Shown here: one piece after another, positions 8,769 to 16,535 of the stretch
Layout of the letters: each line of letters starts with the position of its first letter
Numbering within the stretch: the stretch's first letter is position 1
NCBI GenBank assembly: GCA_017935325.1
Contig: JAGBHV010000044.1
Span: 1-62,288 of the forward strand
Direction of reading: 5' to 3'
Source: Clostridia bacterium
Lineage (GTDB): Bacteria > Bacillota > Clostridia > Oscillospirales > Acutalibacteraceae
Length of the DNA stretch: 62,288 nucleotides
Translations under genes and position numbers: made by a program
Notes under the pieces: model-generated
What the model was told of the DNA's origin: nothing
What the model saw: the letters and a program-made list of their open reading frames with translations, nothing else
The model's database searches: none

Positions 8769-10133
8769 ATGAAACATACAAAAATAAAGCGTGTTATTTC
8801 CCTGTTTGTTTGCCTGTGTTCTGTGTTAAGTCTCTTCGGTGTTACATCGGCATATGCTGATGGTCCTGCTGATGCAGATTCCATTACTGCTTACGGTATT
8901 GATGTATCTGTCTGGCAGGGAAACATTGACTGGGAAAAGGTAAAAGCAGACGGAATTGATTTTGCAATTCTGCGAGCCGGTTATACAGGTGGCAAAGACA
9001 CATATTTTGAAGATAACTACGTAAAAGCAAAAGCTGCGGGTATTGACTTAGGCTGTTATTTCTATACTTACGCAGTTAACGTTGACGAAGCAAAAAAAGA
9101 CGCAGACCTTTTAATGTCATGGCTTGAGGGTAAAAAGTTTGAATATCCCATATATTATGATATGGAAGAAGACAGTAAGCAGTTGGCAGAAGGTATGACT
9201 ACTGAACTGAGAACAGAAATGTGCCTTGCTTTTATGGATAAAATGAAAGAAAACGGCTGGTATACAGGTCTTTACACTAATCAGAACTGGTTAATTAATT
9301 ACCTTGATGAAGAAGCTCTTGCCAAAAAACATGACATATGGCTTGCGTCATGGACGGGTTCGGGCAGACCTACGATTGACCATAGCGAAAAATACGGTTT
9401 GTGGCAGTACTCGGCAACAGGTAAAGTTAACGGAATAAGCGGAAACGTTGATATGGACGTATCTTTCAGAGAATATCCTACCATAATCAAAAAAGGCGGA
9501 TATAACGGTTATGCAAAAATCAATTCAATAAAAGTTGATGAAGAATGGATAATAACTGAAGACAACGTAAACGTAAGAGAGAATCCCGGTACAATCTTTG
9601 CAAAATTAGGTAAACTTTCTAAAAATAAGCGAATCCATGTTACCGAGAAATACGATGACGGAACTTACATGTGGGGTAAATTCAAGTCAGGAAACCTTGA
9701 AGGATGGTGTGCTCTTAATTATGCAGAGAAAACAACATCTACACTTATAAGCAACAACGACAAAATAAAAATCAAAAATAAAATGATTCTCGGACTTAAG
9801 CCCGGTGAAGAAGTTTATGATAATTTATTCAAGGTATCGGGTCTTGCAAAAATAAAAACAGTGCAGACAAAACTCGGTTTCGGTACAGGTACAAAAATAA
9901 ACCTCGTTCTCGGCGAAACGGTTGTCAATACATATTATGTTGTAATAGTCGGAGATATTAACGGAGATTGCTTTGCCGATTCATTCGACCTTGTTTACAG
10001 CTTTGCTATTACAAACTTCGAAATGGAATATGAGCCGGGCACTGCAGAATTTCTTGCAAGCGACCTGAATTCAGACGGAGTATGTGACGTGTACGACAGT
10101 AATCTTTTAGCAGAAGTAGTAAACTTTGAATAA
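8769..10133 (+). CDS. Secreted GH25 lysozyme with SH3-like and dockerin-like domains
   Basis: 454 residues. Signal peptide with cleavage near AYA (residue 30). A GH25 muramidase domain follows, about 40-240: YGIDVSVWQGNIDW with D45, then YYDMEED with D131 and E133 as the catalytic acidic pair, and LWQYSATGKV near the end. An SH3b-like wall-binding domain follows, about 255-325 (ITEDNVNVRENPGT...KLGKLSKNKRIHV). The C-terminus is dockerin-like, with two Ca loops (DINGDCFADSFD and DLNSDGVCDVYD). It should cleave peptidoglycan outside the cell. The dockerin-like end suggests attachment to a surface scaffold or to other dockerin-type proteins. The ribosome site is weak (TAGGT), but the promoter is strong. 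Confidence 0.92.
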   Translation: MKHTKIKRVISLFVCLCSVLSLFGVTSAYADGPADADSITAYGIDVSVWQGNIDWEKVKADGIDFAILRAGYTGGKDTYFEDNYVKAKAAGIDLGCYFYTYAVNVDEAKKDADLLMSWLEGKKFEYPIYYDMEEDSKQLAEGMTTELRTEMCLAFMDKMKENGWYTGLYTNQNWLINYLDEEALAKKHDIWLASWTGSGRPTIDHSEKYGLWQYSATGKVNGISGNVDMDVSFREYPTIIKKGGYNGYAKINSIKVDEEWIITEDNVNVRENPGTIFAKLGKLSKNKRIHVTEKYDDGTYMWGKFKSGNLEGWCALNYAEKTTSTLISNNDKIKIKNKMILGLKPGEEVYDNLFKVSGLAKIKTVQTKLGFGTGTKINLVLGETVVNTYYVVIVGDINGDCFADSFDLVYSFAITNFEMEYEPGTAEFLASDLNSDGVCDVYDSNLLAEVVNFE

Positions 10134-10153
10134 TAAATATACATAAAAAATAA

Positions 10154-10180
10154 GAGGACGTATCGTAAAGATACGTCCTC
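10154..10180. terminator. Hairpin downstream of the lysozyme gene
   Basis: An 11-bp perfect stem (10154-10164 with 10170-10180) around a 5-nt loop. The T-rich side is on the minus strand (TTATTTTTTATG), so it terminates best in that direction. Confidence 0.55.
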
Positions 10181-10265
10181 TCAGACTGTCGATAAACCGG
10201 CATAAACATATATGCGGATATTTCAGATATAAAAAGTTGGGATTCAAATCAGAAAAATGTAATTA

Positions 10266-10301
10266 AAAAGTGGGTGATACATCGAATATCACCCACTTTT
10301 T
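10266..10301. terminator. Bidirectional terminator between lysozyme gene and mgsA
   Basis: A 14-bp perfect stem (10266-10279 with 10287-10300), with A/T runs on both sides, stands between the convergent lysozyme gene and mgsA. Confidence 0.8.
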
Positions 10302-10405
10302 GCATATGTTTGTCATATTCTCACCCTCTCGAAGTACCTTTGTACATCTTCGGGGTTCAAAAATGTCATTCTGCAGATTTCTCGGCAGTCTTTGTTATTT
10401 TGTTT

Positions 10406-10807
10406 TTATTTCGGATTGACGATGTCTCGCCAGTCAAGGTCGCCTCTTTCAAGGCTGTGAATAAGAGCTTCTGCAGTTGCGATATTTGTGGCAACGGGGA
10501 TGTTGTGGACATCGCAGAGTCTTAAAAGATTTTCTTCATTCGGTTCTGACGGCTTACGGTTAAGCGGGTCGCGGAACATGAGAAGAAGGTCAATTTCATT
10601 ATATCCGATTCTTGCTGCAATCTGCTGGTCACCGCCCTGAGCGCCGCTTAAAAAGCGGACAACCTTCAAGCCCGTGGCTTCTGCTACGAGTTTGCCCGTG
10701 ATGCCTGTAGCGCAGATATTGTGCTTGCTGAGAATTCCGCAGTAAGCAATGCAGAATTGAGTCATAAGTTCTTTTTTGGCGTCATGTGCTATAAGAGCTA
10801 TATTCAT
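10406..10807 (-). CDS. mgsA: Methylglyoxal synthase
   Basis: 133 residues. It converts dihydroxyacetone phosphate to methylglyoxal and phosphate, a cytoplasmic overflow valve of glycolysis. Motifs: LIAHDAKK near the N-terminus, ATGITGKL (phosphate binding), [14 protein letters not shown] with the catalytic Asp, [10 protein letters not shown], and [17 protein letters not shown] 10807 has AAAGGAG upstream. It stands alone, about 100 nt after the stop of the hydrolase gene, so read-through from the upstream minus-strand genes is possible. Confidence 0.96.
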   Translation of the reverse strand: MNIALIAHDAKKELMTQFCIAYCGILSKHNICATGITGKLVAEATGLKVVRFLSGAQGGDQQIAARIGYNEIDLLLMFRDPLNRKPSEPNEENLLRLCDVHNIPVATNIATAEALIHSLERGDLDWRDIVNPK

Positions 10808-10915
10808 TTGTATACTCCTTTCAATTAGTTGTTTTGCCTTTAAGAGTACATTACTAATTAATTATAATACAGCTTTGTGCAAAATTCAATAGTAATTTTG
10901 AATTTTAATGTATTT

Positions 10916-12415
10916 TTATGCATTGAAAATGGCTTTTATAAGTCTGATAAAGCTGTTTGAACTGTCTGTGGGAATTTCTTCTGTTACGGGAGTAAGTTTT
11001 TCGCCGTTTTCGTAATATACAAACTGCGGATGTGCAGAGTCGGTAAATACAGTAGGCTGACCGTCGTAAAGTATTGCCCATGCTGAAAAATCTTCGTATG
11101 CATCGGGGAATTCAGCGTGATTGATGCCTCTGATAAACCAGGTATAATCAGGGTAAGGGCAGGTTGAGGCATCAATGATTTTGTCTTTTGAATAATATTT
11201 TGCGTTTTCAGAGTTGAAATCAAGGTCGAGAGTTTTGCCGTAAGATGCTGCTGTTGCGCCGAAGCTTGTGTATTTTGTTTCAACAAGCATATCACCCATG
11301 GAAAGGTTTTCTTCATATACAGGGATAGGTGCAAAATTATACTGTGAGAAGAAAATAAGGCTTACGTCATCCTGCTTTGCATCTGCAAGAAGTTTGGGAA
11401 GATTTTTCTGCACGTTATAATGATAGCTGTCGATTCTTTCAATAAGAGCTGAATATTTAGCATCTGTACCGAACATTGCCTGCTTTGCATTCTCGTAATA
11501 TGTATCGGGAACAAAAGTCCATAAAGCGGGCCATGTTGCAAAAGAATCAACGAGAACCTCGTCATAAAGAGTGTCAAGCACGTCTCCGACAAGTGCATCG
11601 TTGAGCATGTTGCAGACAGAATCAAGAAGTCCGATGTCATTGAGAACATCCAGCAGTGCGCTGATAAGCTCGGCTGATTCGCTGCCCTGCATAAGAGAAG
11701 CAACAAAATAAGCAATTTCTCCGCCTTTGTCTTTAAGGGAAATGTCACGGGTGAAAAGCTGACCTACAAGGTTGATTCCGTTGGCTGCTGCAGCCATCAT
11801 GCAGATTTTTTCCACTGATGAATGACCGTATTTATAAAGATAAGCGGCAGCTACGCAGTTGCCTTCGCTGTGGCATCTTAAAACAACTTTGTCGTGACCT
11901 GTTACGGCTTTTACTTCCTCGATATACGTATTGAGGTCATCTGCAATTACCATCGGGTCTAAACGCCAGTCGTATTCAAAGTCGTACATAGCGTCCCATC
12001 TGTCTTCAGCAGAGATTTCAAGGGTGAAATCTTTATGTTTGTCCACGTTTGTGGGATCAGATGCAGTAGGAACAATATTGTGAAGTGATTCGCCGCCGTA
12101 TGTACATGCAAGGTCTCCCATTATTCCGCCGAGAATATTGCCGGCGCTTTTGCTGAAAGAATCTGCATTTCCTGTAATGAGCGAGAAAACCGCAACAAAA
12201 ATATCACCGATGTGAGGAGTGATTTTGTCAGCGTCAAAAGCGAAAGCATTTGTCTGTGTGCCGTCTTCCGCCACTTTGTAAATTGCACCGCCGAAACCGC
12301 GCACATAAACTACGGGTGCAGTGTCGCAGGAACAACCGTTGTTATCTGCAAGGACTGTGGCGGGGATTGATACCGCAATAATTACTGCGAGAAGCAAGCT
12401 TATTACTTTTTTCAT
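10916..12415 (-). CDS. Secreted LCAT/lipase-like alpha/beta hydrolase
   Basis: 499 residues from ATG 12415, which has AAGGTGAT upstream; reading further upstream only adds residues before an obvious signal peptide (MKKVISLLLAVIIAVSIP). After it comes PVVYVRGFGG, the oxyanion-type strand of lipases, a YDWRLDP segment as in LCAT-like acyltransferases, and the nucleophile elbow CHSEG with Ser183 (first Gly of GxSxG replaced by Cys). A candidate His is in INHAEFPDAYEDF. The protein ends in FIRLIKAIFNA, an amphipathic tail shared in style with other secreted proteins here. Substrate unknown; likely an extracellular ester. It lies 16 nt behind the flavoprotein gene in one operon. A paralog-like protein is at 22231. 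Confidence 0.8.
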   Translation of the reverse strand: MKKVISLLLAVIIAVSIPATVLADNNGCSCDTAPVVYVRGFGGAIYKVAEDGTQTNAFAFDADKITPHIGDIFVAVFSLITGNADSFSKSAGNILGGIMGDLACTYGGESLHNIVPTASDPTNVDKHKDFTLEISAEDRWDAMYDFEYDWRLDPMVIADDLNTYIEEVKAVTGHDKVVLRCHSEGNCVAAAYLYKYGHSSVEKICMMAAAANGINLVGQLFTRDISLKDKGGEIAYFVASLMQGSESAELISALLDVLNDIGLLDSVCNMLNDALVGDVLDTLYDEVLVDSFATWPALWTFVPDTYYENAKQAMFGTDAKYSALIERIDSYHYNVQKNLPKLLADAKQDDVSLIFFSQYNFAPIPVYEENLSMGDMLVETKYTSFGATAASYGKTLDLDFNSENAKYYSKDKIIDASTCPYPDYTWFIRGINHAEFPDAYEDFSAWAILYDGQPTVFTDSAHPQFVYYENGEKLTPVTEEIPTDSSNSFIRLIKAIFNA

Positions 12416-12431
12416 TTTTATCACCTTTTTC

Positions 12432-12920
12432 TTATTTAGTCGGTCCGGGTCTGTGTTTTGTCGTGAAGTCAGAAACTTCAATTTTAATTACGGCAACTAC
12501 GCTTACCAATTTTTCATTGAATTCAAAATCTTTACCTGTCTGTGTTTTCATAAGGACTGAAAGTGCTTTCATTTTTTCTTCAGGGTCTTCTGAAATTTCA
12601 GCTTTGCCCCTGCCCATTATTGAAGCGTAAGTAATTCCGTATTTGCAGGCAACCTCACCTTCAAAAGGAACGATATCACATTCCATTTCAAAAAACACTT
12701 TATTGTTTGCTCGTATAACGTCAAGTTTTCTTCCGCGTCTTGCTCCGTGAAGATAAAGGGTAAGTTTATCATTTTCCCATGTGTAACCGTAATTCATCGG
12801 TACAACGTAGGGCTCGTCCCCGTCAACGAGACCGAGGTGAAGCACTTTTGCTTTGTCGAGAATTTCAAGAATTTTGTTCATGTCTGTGATTTCGCGTTCG
12901 CGTCTTGTAAGTCCGTTCAT
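12432..12920 (-). CDS. Pyridoxamine 5'-phosphate oxidase-like flavoprotein (NimA-like)
   Basis: 162 residues. It is a split-barrel FMN-binding protein of the PNPOx-like family that includes 5-nitroimidazole reductase NimA. Seen: LGLVDGDEPYVVPMNYGY, LTLYLHGARRGRKLDVI, VFFEMECDIVP and YASIMGRGKAE, the usual strand order. The family reduces small substrates or binds flavin/heme in the cytoplasm; its substrate here is not known. ATG 12920 has AGGTGA just upstream. The DNA immediately upstream is a mobile-element relic that reads out of frame into this start. Confidence 0.88.
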   Translation of the reverse strand: MNGLTRREREITDMNKILEILDKAKVLHLGLVDGDEPYVVPMNYGYTWENDKLTLYLHGARRGRKLDVIRANNKVFFEMECDIVPFEGEVACKYGITYASIMGRGKAEISEDPEEKMKALSVLMKTQTGKDFEFNEKLVSVVAVIKIEVSDFTTKHRPGPTK

Positions 12921-13081
12921 TTTATCACCTGCTGTAAAATATTATACAAAATAAATTTATCATAAAACCGCTTAAAATACAAGAGATATTTATAAATATT
13001 ATCGCCTGTTATTTTCTCGCTGACAATAGCTTCAATTTGGTCTTTTATTTCTGCAATTTTGTCTTCTATGTTTTCTATTTC
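12918..13081 (-). pseudogene. Relic of a large serine recombinase C-terminus
   Basis: On the minus strand the stretch reads EIENIEDKIAEIKDQIEAI, then SEKITGDNIYKYLLYF, then KRFYDKF, closely resembling the coiled end and the DNIY..L..FD.LYDKF signature of TnpX-type serine recombinases. There is no start codon, catalytic domain or full C-terminus. The frame ends in a TGA that overlaps the start of the flavoprotein gene. It looks like the last remnant of an excised or decayed integrative element. Confidence 0.55.
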
Positions 13082-13283
13082 ATGATTTCTTTGTTCATTT
13101 CGTCAGTAGGATGATTGAGACGTTACCTGCACTTACAATGACTTCATATGCTTCGTTTTTCTGTTTGGATTTTTTTATTTCTTCTCTGTAATCTTTGATT
13201 ATTCTACGAGAATCCGTTTGTTCCTTATTGTGTTCTTGCACAGATTCGTCAAAAATTTCGTGGTAGGCTTCATCGATATCTTT
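13082..13283 (-). pseudogene. Relic of a Mob/Pre plasmid-recombination protein
   Basis: On the minus strand HKDIDEAYHEIFDESVQEHN, then RRIIKDYREEIKKSKQKNE and AYEVIVSAGN, can be read, then after a frameshift HPTDEMNKEIMK. The order matches the segment of Mob/Pre relaxase-like proteins that runs EAYHE.FD.A...YN then IKDYYE.I..SKQE then EVIVQ.GN. In-frame stops lie on both sides, and a 1-nt shift breaks the middle. No start or catalytic region is left. It abuts the recombinase relic, as the two genes do in mobilizable elements. Confidence 0.5.
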
Positions 13284-13476
13284 ATGTAGCTATATTTCAA
13301 AGATACGCAAGCGTATTTTTCGCCTCTTTTCTGCCTGCTGAATTTTTATCTCTTTAGGAAAGAATGTAAGACTCTCTGAAAAATTGGCCCCTTTGGCTGA
13401 TTAAGGTTGTTTTTGCGAAAACTTGCAAAACCGTATAATATTACGAAAAGGTGTTTTTAAGTTATTTTTAATATTG

Positions 13477-13504
13477 TCAAAAGTTTCCGTACGAAAACTT
13501 TTGA
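13477..13504. repeat. 28-nt near-perfect palindrome
   Basis: TCAAAAGTTT (13477-13486) and AAACTTTTGA (13495-13504) flank a CCGTACGA centre; only one central pair mismatches. It lies 25 nt upstream of the -35 box of the riboswitch transcript. It could be an operator, a hairpin, or an end of the decayed mobile element. Confidence 0.6.
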
Positions 13505-13528
13505 ATACAGTTATCAAGCATTAACGAC

Positions 13529-13557
13529 TTGACAGAATAAAAGTGTTGTGATAAAAT
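13529..13557 (+). promoter_or_regulatory. Promoter of the cobalamin-locus leader
   Basis: TTGACA (13529-13534), 17 nt, TAAAAT (13552-13557). Transcription would start just before the aptamer at 13577. Confidence 0.8.
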
Positions 13558-13576
13558 TTATAAAAATGAATATGTT

Positions 13577-13655
13577 GAACGAGATGCTGAGGGAAGTTCG
13601 GTGCAAATCCGTCGCAACTGCCATTACCGTAAAAGTCGGAATACCTGTCTTGTTC
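13577..13655 (+). promoter_or_regulatory. Compact cobalamin riboswitch 1
   Basis: P1 is formed by GAACGAGA (13577-13584) and TCTTGTTC (13648-13655). Inside are GAGGGAA, the hairpin CGGTGCAAATCCG, the GCAACTGCC segment and AGTCGGAATACCTG, in the order of short cobalamin (AdoCbl-variant/Cbl-II) aptamers. A terminator at 13739-13772 lies between the aptamer and the next gene, so B12 is expected to stop transcription. The downstream operon encodes a transporter and transcobalamin-like proteins, which fits. Confidence 0.72.
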
Positions 13656-13738
13656 GTTTTATTGTTGAAACACTTTTGGGTCATGAAAGGTGCGGTTGTT
13701 TTGGTGTGCCTTTCCCTGAGTACGCTCAATTTTCCGTT

Positions 13739-13772
13739 CGCTTTCATCACTGTGATGAGGGCGGATTTTTTT
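13739..13772 (+). terminator. Riboswitch expression-platform terminator
   Basis: CGCTTTCATCAC (13739-13750) pairs with GTGATGAGGGCG (13752-13763), with two G-U pairs, and is followed by GATTTTTTTA. Position between aptamer 1 and the 13790 gene suggests B12-dependent attenuation. Confidence 0.75.
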
Positions 13773-13789
13773 ATTTGGAGGTGAAAACG

Positions 13790-14071
13790 ATGCCTGACGG
13801 AAAAGAACTTAATAAAGAATATTACCTTAAACAATTGAAAAAGGTTGCTGAAAGAGAAAACAGACTTCCTAAAAAATCTGATTTTTCTGATTATGATGTG
13901 ATGAAAATAAAAGGTTATTTCGGACCATGGCCGTGGGCATTGGAAGAAGCCGGGCTTAAAGAACCGAAAAAGCAAAAGAAATTTGATAAAAACAGAGCAA
14001 AGCGTCTGGCAAGAAAGAAACGTCTGAAAGAAGAACGGGCGCTCAGAGAAAAAATGAAAAATGAGGAGTAA
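13790..14071 (+). CDS. Small basic protein with an HNH-associated-repeat-like motif
   Basis: 93 residues from ATG 13790, with TGGAGGTG upstream; the same frame extends back to 13601, but that would run through the riboswitch and terminator. The core NRLPKKSDFSDYDVMKIKGY followed by FGPWPWALEEAGL resembles the homing-endonuclease-associated (HNH_repeat) helical motif, in which a short helix bundle ends FGSW..AL..AGL. The C-terminal third is a Lys/Arg/Glu-rich helix (RAKRLARKKRLKEERALREK). It may bind nucleic acid. Its function is unknown. It is the first gene after aptamer 1, and a second aptamer-like element starts 18 nt after its stop. Confidence 0.75.
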   Translation: MPDGKELNKEYYLKQLKKVAERENRLPKKSDFSDYDVMKIKGYFGPWPWALEEAGLKEPKKQKKFDKNRAKRLARKKRLKEERALREKMKNEE

Positions 14072-14088
14072 TCCTTAATATAAAAATT

Positions 14089-14145
14089 CGGTGAGTTCGG
14101 TGCAAATCCGTCGCAAATGCCATTTCCGTAAAAGTCGGTACGCCG
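14089..14145 (+). promoter_or_regulatory. Cobalamin-riboswitch-like element 2
   Basis: The core GAGTTCGGTGCAAATCCG, then TCGCAAATGCC and CCGTAAAAGTCGG, matches aptamer 1 closely over about 50 nt. A shorter P1 is possible: CGGTG (14089-14093) with CGCCG (14141-14145). The GGGAA box of aptamer 1 is replaced by GGTGAG, so ligand binding may be altered. No terminator was found before the next gene. A GAGGAG site at 14148-14155 directly downstream could make this a translational switch, or the element may be a degenerate duplicate. Confidence 0.58.
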
Positions 14146-14205
14146 TGGAGAGGAGTGAACATTGTTTGAAAAGTGGCAGAATTAAATATGAAAGGAATTT
14201 TATTT

Positions 14206-15177
14206 ATGAAAAAATTTTTATCCATACTTCTTGCACTTGTAATGTTCATTTCCATGATTCCTACAGTGCTTGCAACTGACAACAGCGTTACAGTAAATTT
14301 CAGTGTTTTTGACGGCAGTGTTATAATGCCCAACGAAAAAATCACCGTCTATGACGGCATCGCAGAAGAATATGGCTATGAGTTAGCATCTGCAGACCAC
14401 AACGGAAATCCTGTAAACGGCGTTACAATTTTTGACATTGTCGTGGCTGCACACAAAAAGCTTTATGGAGATGCATTCACTCCTGAAACTGCAAACGACT
14501 ATCTTGTAATGACATATAGCTTTATGACAAAATCATTTGGCAAAGATACTGCATCAGCAGGATTTTTCCTTAATAACAGAATGCCGAATGACGGAATTTA
14601 TAACGAAAGCTGGGGCTCATACACCGGTCTTGCCTGCGACACAGCGGTTGTTAAGAACAATGACACAATTACATATTTCTTCTATCAGGATCTGAGTTCC
14701 TGGGCAGATTATAAAGCAGAATTCAAGGAAAATGAATTTAATGTAAAAACAGGCGAAGAAATTACACTTTCTGTTACTGCTTTCAGTTCATGGTACGGTA
14801 ATTCAACAGAGGAAACTCTTGCAGCAAACTCTGTAAAAGCAGCGGGTGCTGATATCTTCTGTTCAGACGGAAATGGTGATTTTAAAAAGGTTGCAACGCT
14901 TGATGCAAATGGTGAAGCAAAGATTTCATTTGAAGAAGCAGGAGAGTATTCTCTTTATGTTGCAGGTACGATTGCAGAAGGTCCTGTTGTGATAGACTGG
15001 GCAAAGGTTACAGTTGAAAAAGCAGAAGAACCCGAAACACCTGAAAATCCCGAAGAACCTGATGAACCTCAGGAGCTTACTTTCTGGCAGAAGGTTGTAA
15101 ATTTCTTCAAGAATATTTTTGATAAAGTTGTTGCCTGTTTTGTATGGGTTTACAACTCTGTCATCAGCCTTTTCTGA
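14206..15177 (+). CDS. Secreted DUF4430 (transcobalamin-like) domain protein with C-terminal hydrophobic tail
   Basis: 323 residues from ATG 14206 (AAAGGA upstream); in-frame GTG 14173 and ATG 14188 would only lengthen the signal peptide MKKFLSILLALVMFISMIP. A DUF4430-type domain covers about 40-165: NGVTIFDIVVAAHKKLYG, then GFFLNNRMPN and SWGSYTGLACD, then VKNNDTITYFFYQD. A second beta domain follows, about 175-275 (VKTGEEITLSVTAFSSWYG). A Pro/Glu linker (EEPETPENPEEPDEP) leads to an aromatic tail (FWQKVVNFFKNIF... ending VISLF). DUF4430 resembles the beta-domain of transcobalamin and intrinsic factor. With the riboswitch and ECF genes, it is the likely extracellular B12 binder, held at the membrane by the tail. 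It is the first gene of the 14206-20363 operon. Confidence 0.82.
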   Translation: MKKFLSILLALVMFISMIPTVLATDNSVTVNFSVFDGSVIMPNEKITVYDGIAEEYGYELASADHNGNPVNGVTIFDIVVAAHKKLYGDAFTPETANDYLVMTYSFMTKSFGKDTASAGFFLNNRMPNDGIYNESWGSYTGLACDTAVVKNNDTITYFFYQDLSSWADYKAEFKENEFNVKTGEEITLSVTAFSSWYGNSTEETLAANSVKAAGADIFCSDGNGDFKKVATLDANGEAKISFEEAGEYSLYVAGTIAEGPVVIDWAKVTVEKAEEPETPENPEEPDEPQELTFWQKVVNFFKNIFDKVVACFVWVYNSVISLF

Positions 15178-15181
15178 GTAG

Positions 15182-16531
15182 GTGAAAAAATTGAAATTTA
15201 TTAAGAAAACAATTTCTGTTATATTAGCTGTTCTGATTGCGTTTGCTTGTTGCTTTGTGACAGCGAGTGCTGAAACAGTAGATTTCAGAACACCTACATC
15301 AACAGAACAGGCAAACCTTCGTTTTGCTCTGAAACTGGGCACTTCTTACAGAGATGCACCATCACCGCCGGTGTTTGCAGATGGTTATCTTGTTGTTATG
15401 AGTGGCAAAACTCTTTATAAAATTGATGCAGAAAACGGTAAGATTATAAAGCAAGCCGAAATGTCAGAAACTCCATCTTTCAGTTATACCCCCATAACTT
15501 ATTCTGACGGTGTAATTTATTGTCCTCTTGATAACGGCATTGTTCAGGCTTTTGATTTTAAAACACTTAAATCAAAGTGGGTTTATAAGGATGCTCTCGG
15601 CGGTCAGTCATTGACGGGAATTGTTGTGTCTGACGGCAAAGCCTATACAGGTTTCTGGAATGATGAAACCGAAAAAGCGAACTATGTCTGCATCAGCACA
15701 AAAGATGAAGAAAAAAAATCCACCCACGAAGAAAAATCTGCTGTATGGACTTATACTCACAAAGGCGGTTTTTATTGGGCAAAAAGTGTTGTTACAGGTG
15801 ACTACATTATCTTCGGTTCAGATGACGGTACAGTTTATGACAACAAAGAATCATCTGTTTTCTGTTTTAATAAGGAAACAGGAGAACTTGCTGATTCCAT
15901 AAAAATCATGGGAGATCAGCGTTCAGGAATCACTTTTGACAAAGATACTTCAAAACTTTATTTTGCAACAAAAGCGGGATATCTTTACAGTGTTAAATTC
16001 AGCAAAGGTGCTTTTGATGATTCATCACTCAAAAAACTTTCACTCGGCGGAGCATCAACTTCAACACCTGCAATTTCTGACGGCAGAATTTATATTGGTG
16101 TTCAGGAGGAAAGCTTCGGCAAAGGCTACCTGAAAATAATTGATGATGAAAGCATGAAAATACTTCACAGCGTATCTATGAAAGGTTATCCGCAGAATGA
16201 AGTTACATTATCTGTTCAGGATAATAAAACCTTTGTTTATTCAACTTATAATGCTTCTCCCGGAGGAATCAGCATAGTTGATGTTTCTGCTGATAAAGTT
16301 TCAGCAACTGACCTTTTTGTACCTGATGAAGGAATGAGAAACTACTGTATCAGCCCTATTGAAGTATCAGAAGACGGAACTTTATTTTATAAGAATGATT
16401 CAGGTTATATTTTTGCAATAGAAAATATTGAAAACATGGAAGAAACAAATGCTTTCTTTGCTTTCTTTATTGATATTTTCGAAGCAATAGCATCATTTTT
16501 CAAAAGTATTTTTTCATTTATAGGAATTTAA
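15182..16531 (+). CDS. Secreted PQQ-type beta-propeller repeat protein
   Basis: 449 residues from GTG 15182; TTG 15191 has the better-placed AGGTG and may be the true start, giving three residues fewer. Signal peptide to about residue 30 (FACCFVTASA). Then beta-propeller blades with PQQ-like repeats: SPPVFADGYLVVMSGKTLYKIDAENGKII, TYSDGVIYCPLDNGIVQAFD, VSDGKAYTGFW, TFDKDTSKLYFATKAGYLYSV, AISDGRIYIGVQ. The end is a hydrophobic aromatic tail (FFAFFIDIFEAIASFFKSIF... GI). It lies 4 nt after the DUF4430 gene and 4 nt before ecfT, in the same operon. A role as scaffold or accessory binder in B12 capture is inference. Confidence 0.82.
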   Translation: MKKLKFIKKTISVILAVLIAFACCFVTASAETVDFRTPTSTEQANLRFALKLGTSYRDAPSPPVFADGYLVVMSGKTLYKIDAENGKIIKQAEMSETPSFSYTPITYSDGVIYCPLDNGIVQAFDFKTLKSKWVYKDALGGQSLTGIVVSDGKAYTGFWNDETEKANYVCISTKDEEKKSTHEEKSAVWTYTHKGGFYWAKSVVTGDYIIFGSDDGTVYDNKESSVFCFNKETGELADSIKIMGDQRSGITFDKDTSKLYFATKAGYLYSVKFSKGAFDDSSLKKLSLGGASTSTPAISDGRIYIGVQEESFGKGYLKIIDDESMKILHSVSMKGYPQNEVTLSVQDNKTFVYSTYNASPGGISIVDVSADKVSATDLFVPDEGMRNYCISPIEVSEDGTLFYKNDSGYIFAIENIENMEETNAFFAFFIDIFEAIASFFKSIFSFIGI

Positions 16532-16535
16532 TTTT

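Noticed and set aside
10310-10400. Short hairpin-like stretch (CGAAG..CTTCG) between the terminator and mgsA
   Set aside because: The stem is only five pairs and the stretch has no T run, aptamer motif or coding content.
13548-13784. A 78-codon open frame in the B12 leader
   Set aside because: It overlaps the structured RNA and shows no protein family features.
13601-13789. N-terminal extension of the 93-residue protein
   Set aside because: The frame is open by chance through the aptamer and its terminator; the ribosome site and protein-like composition begin only at 13790.
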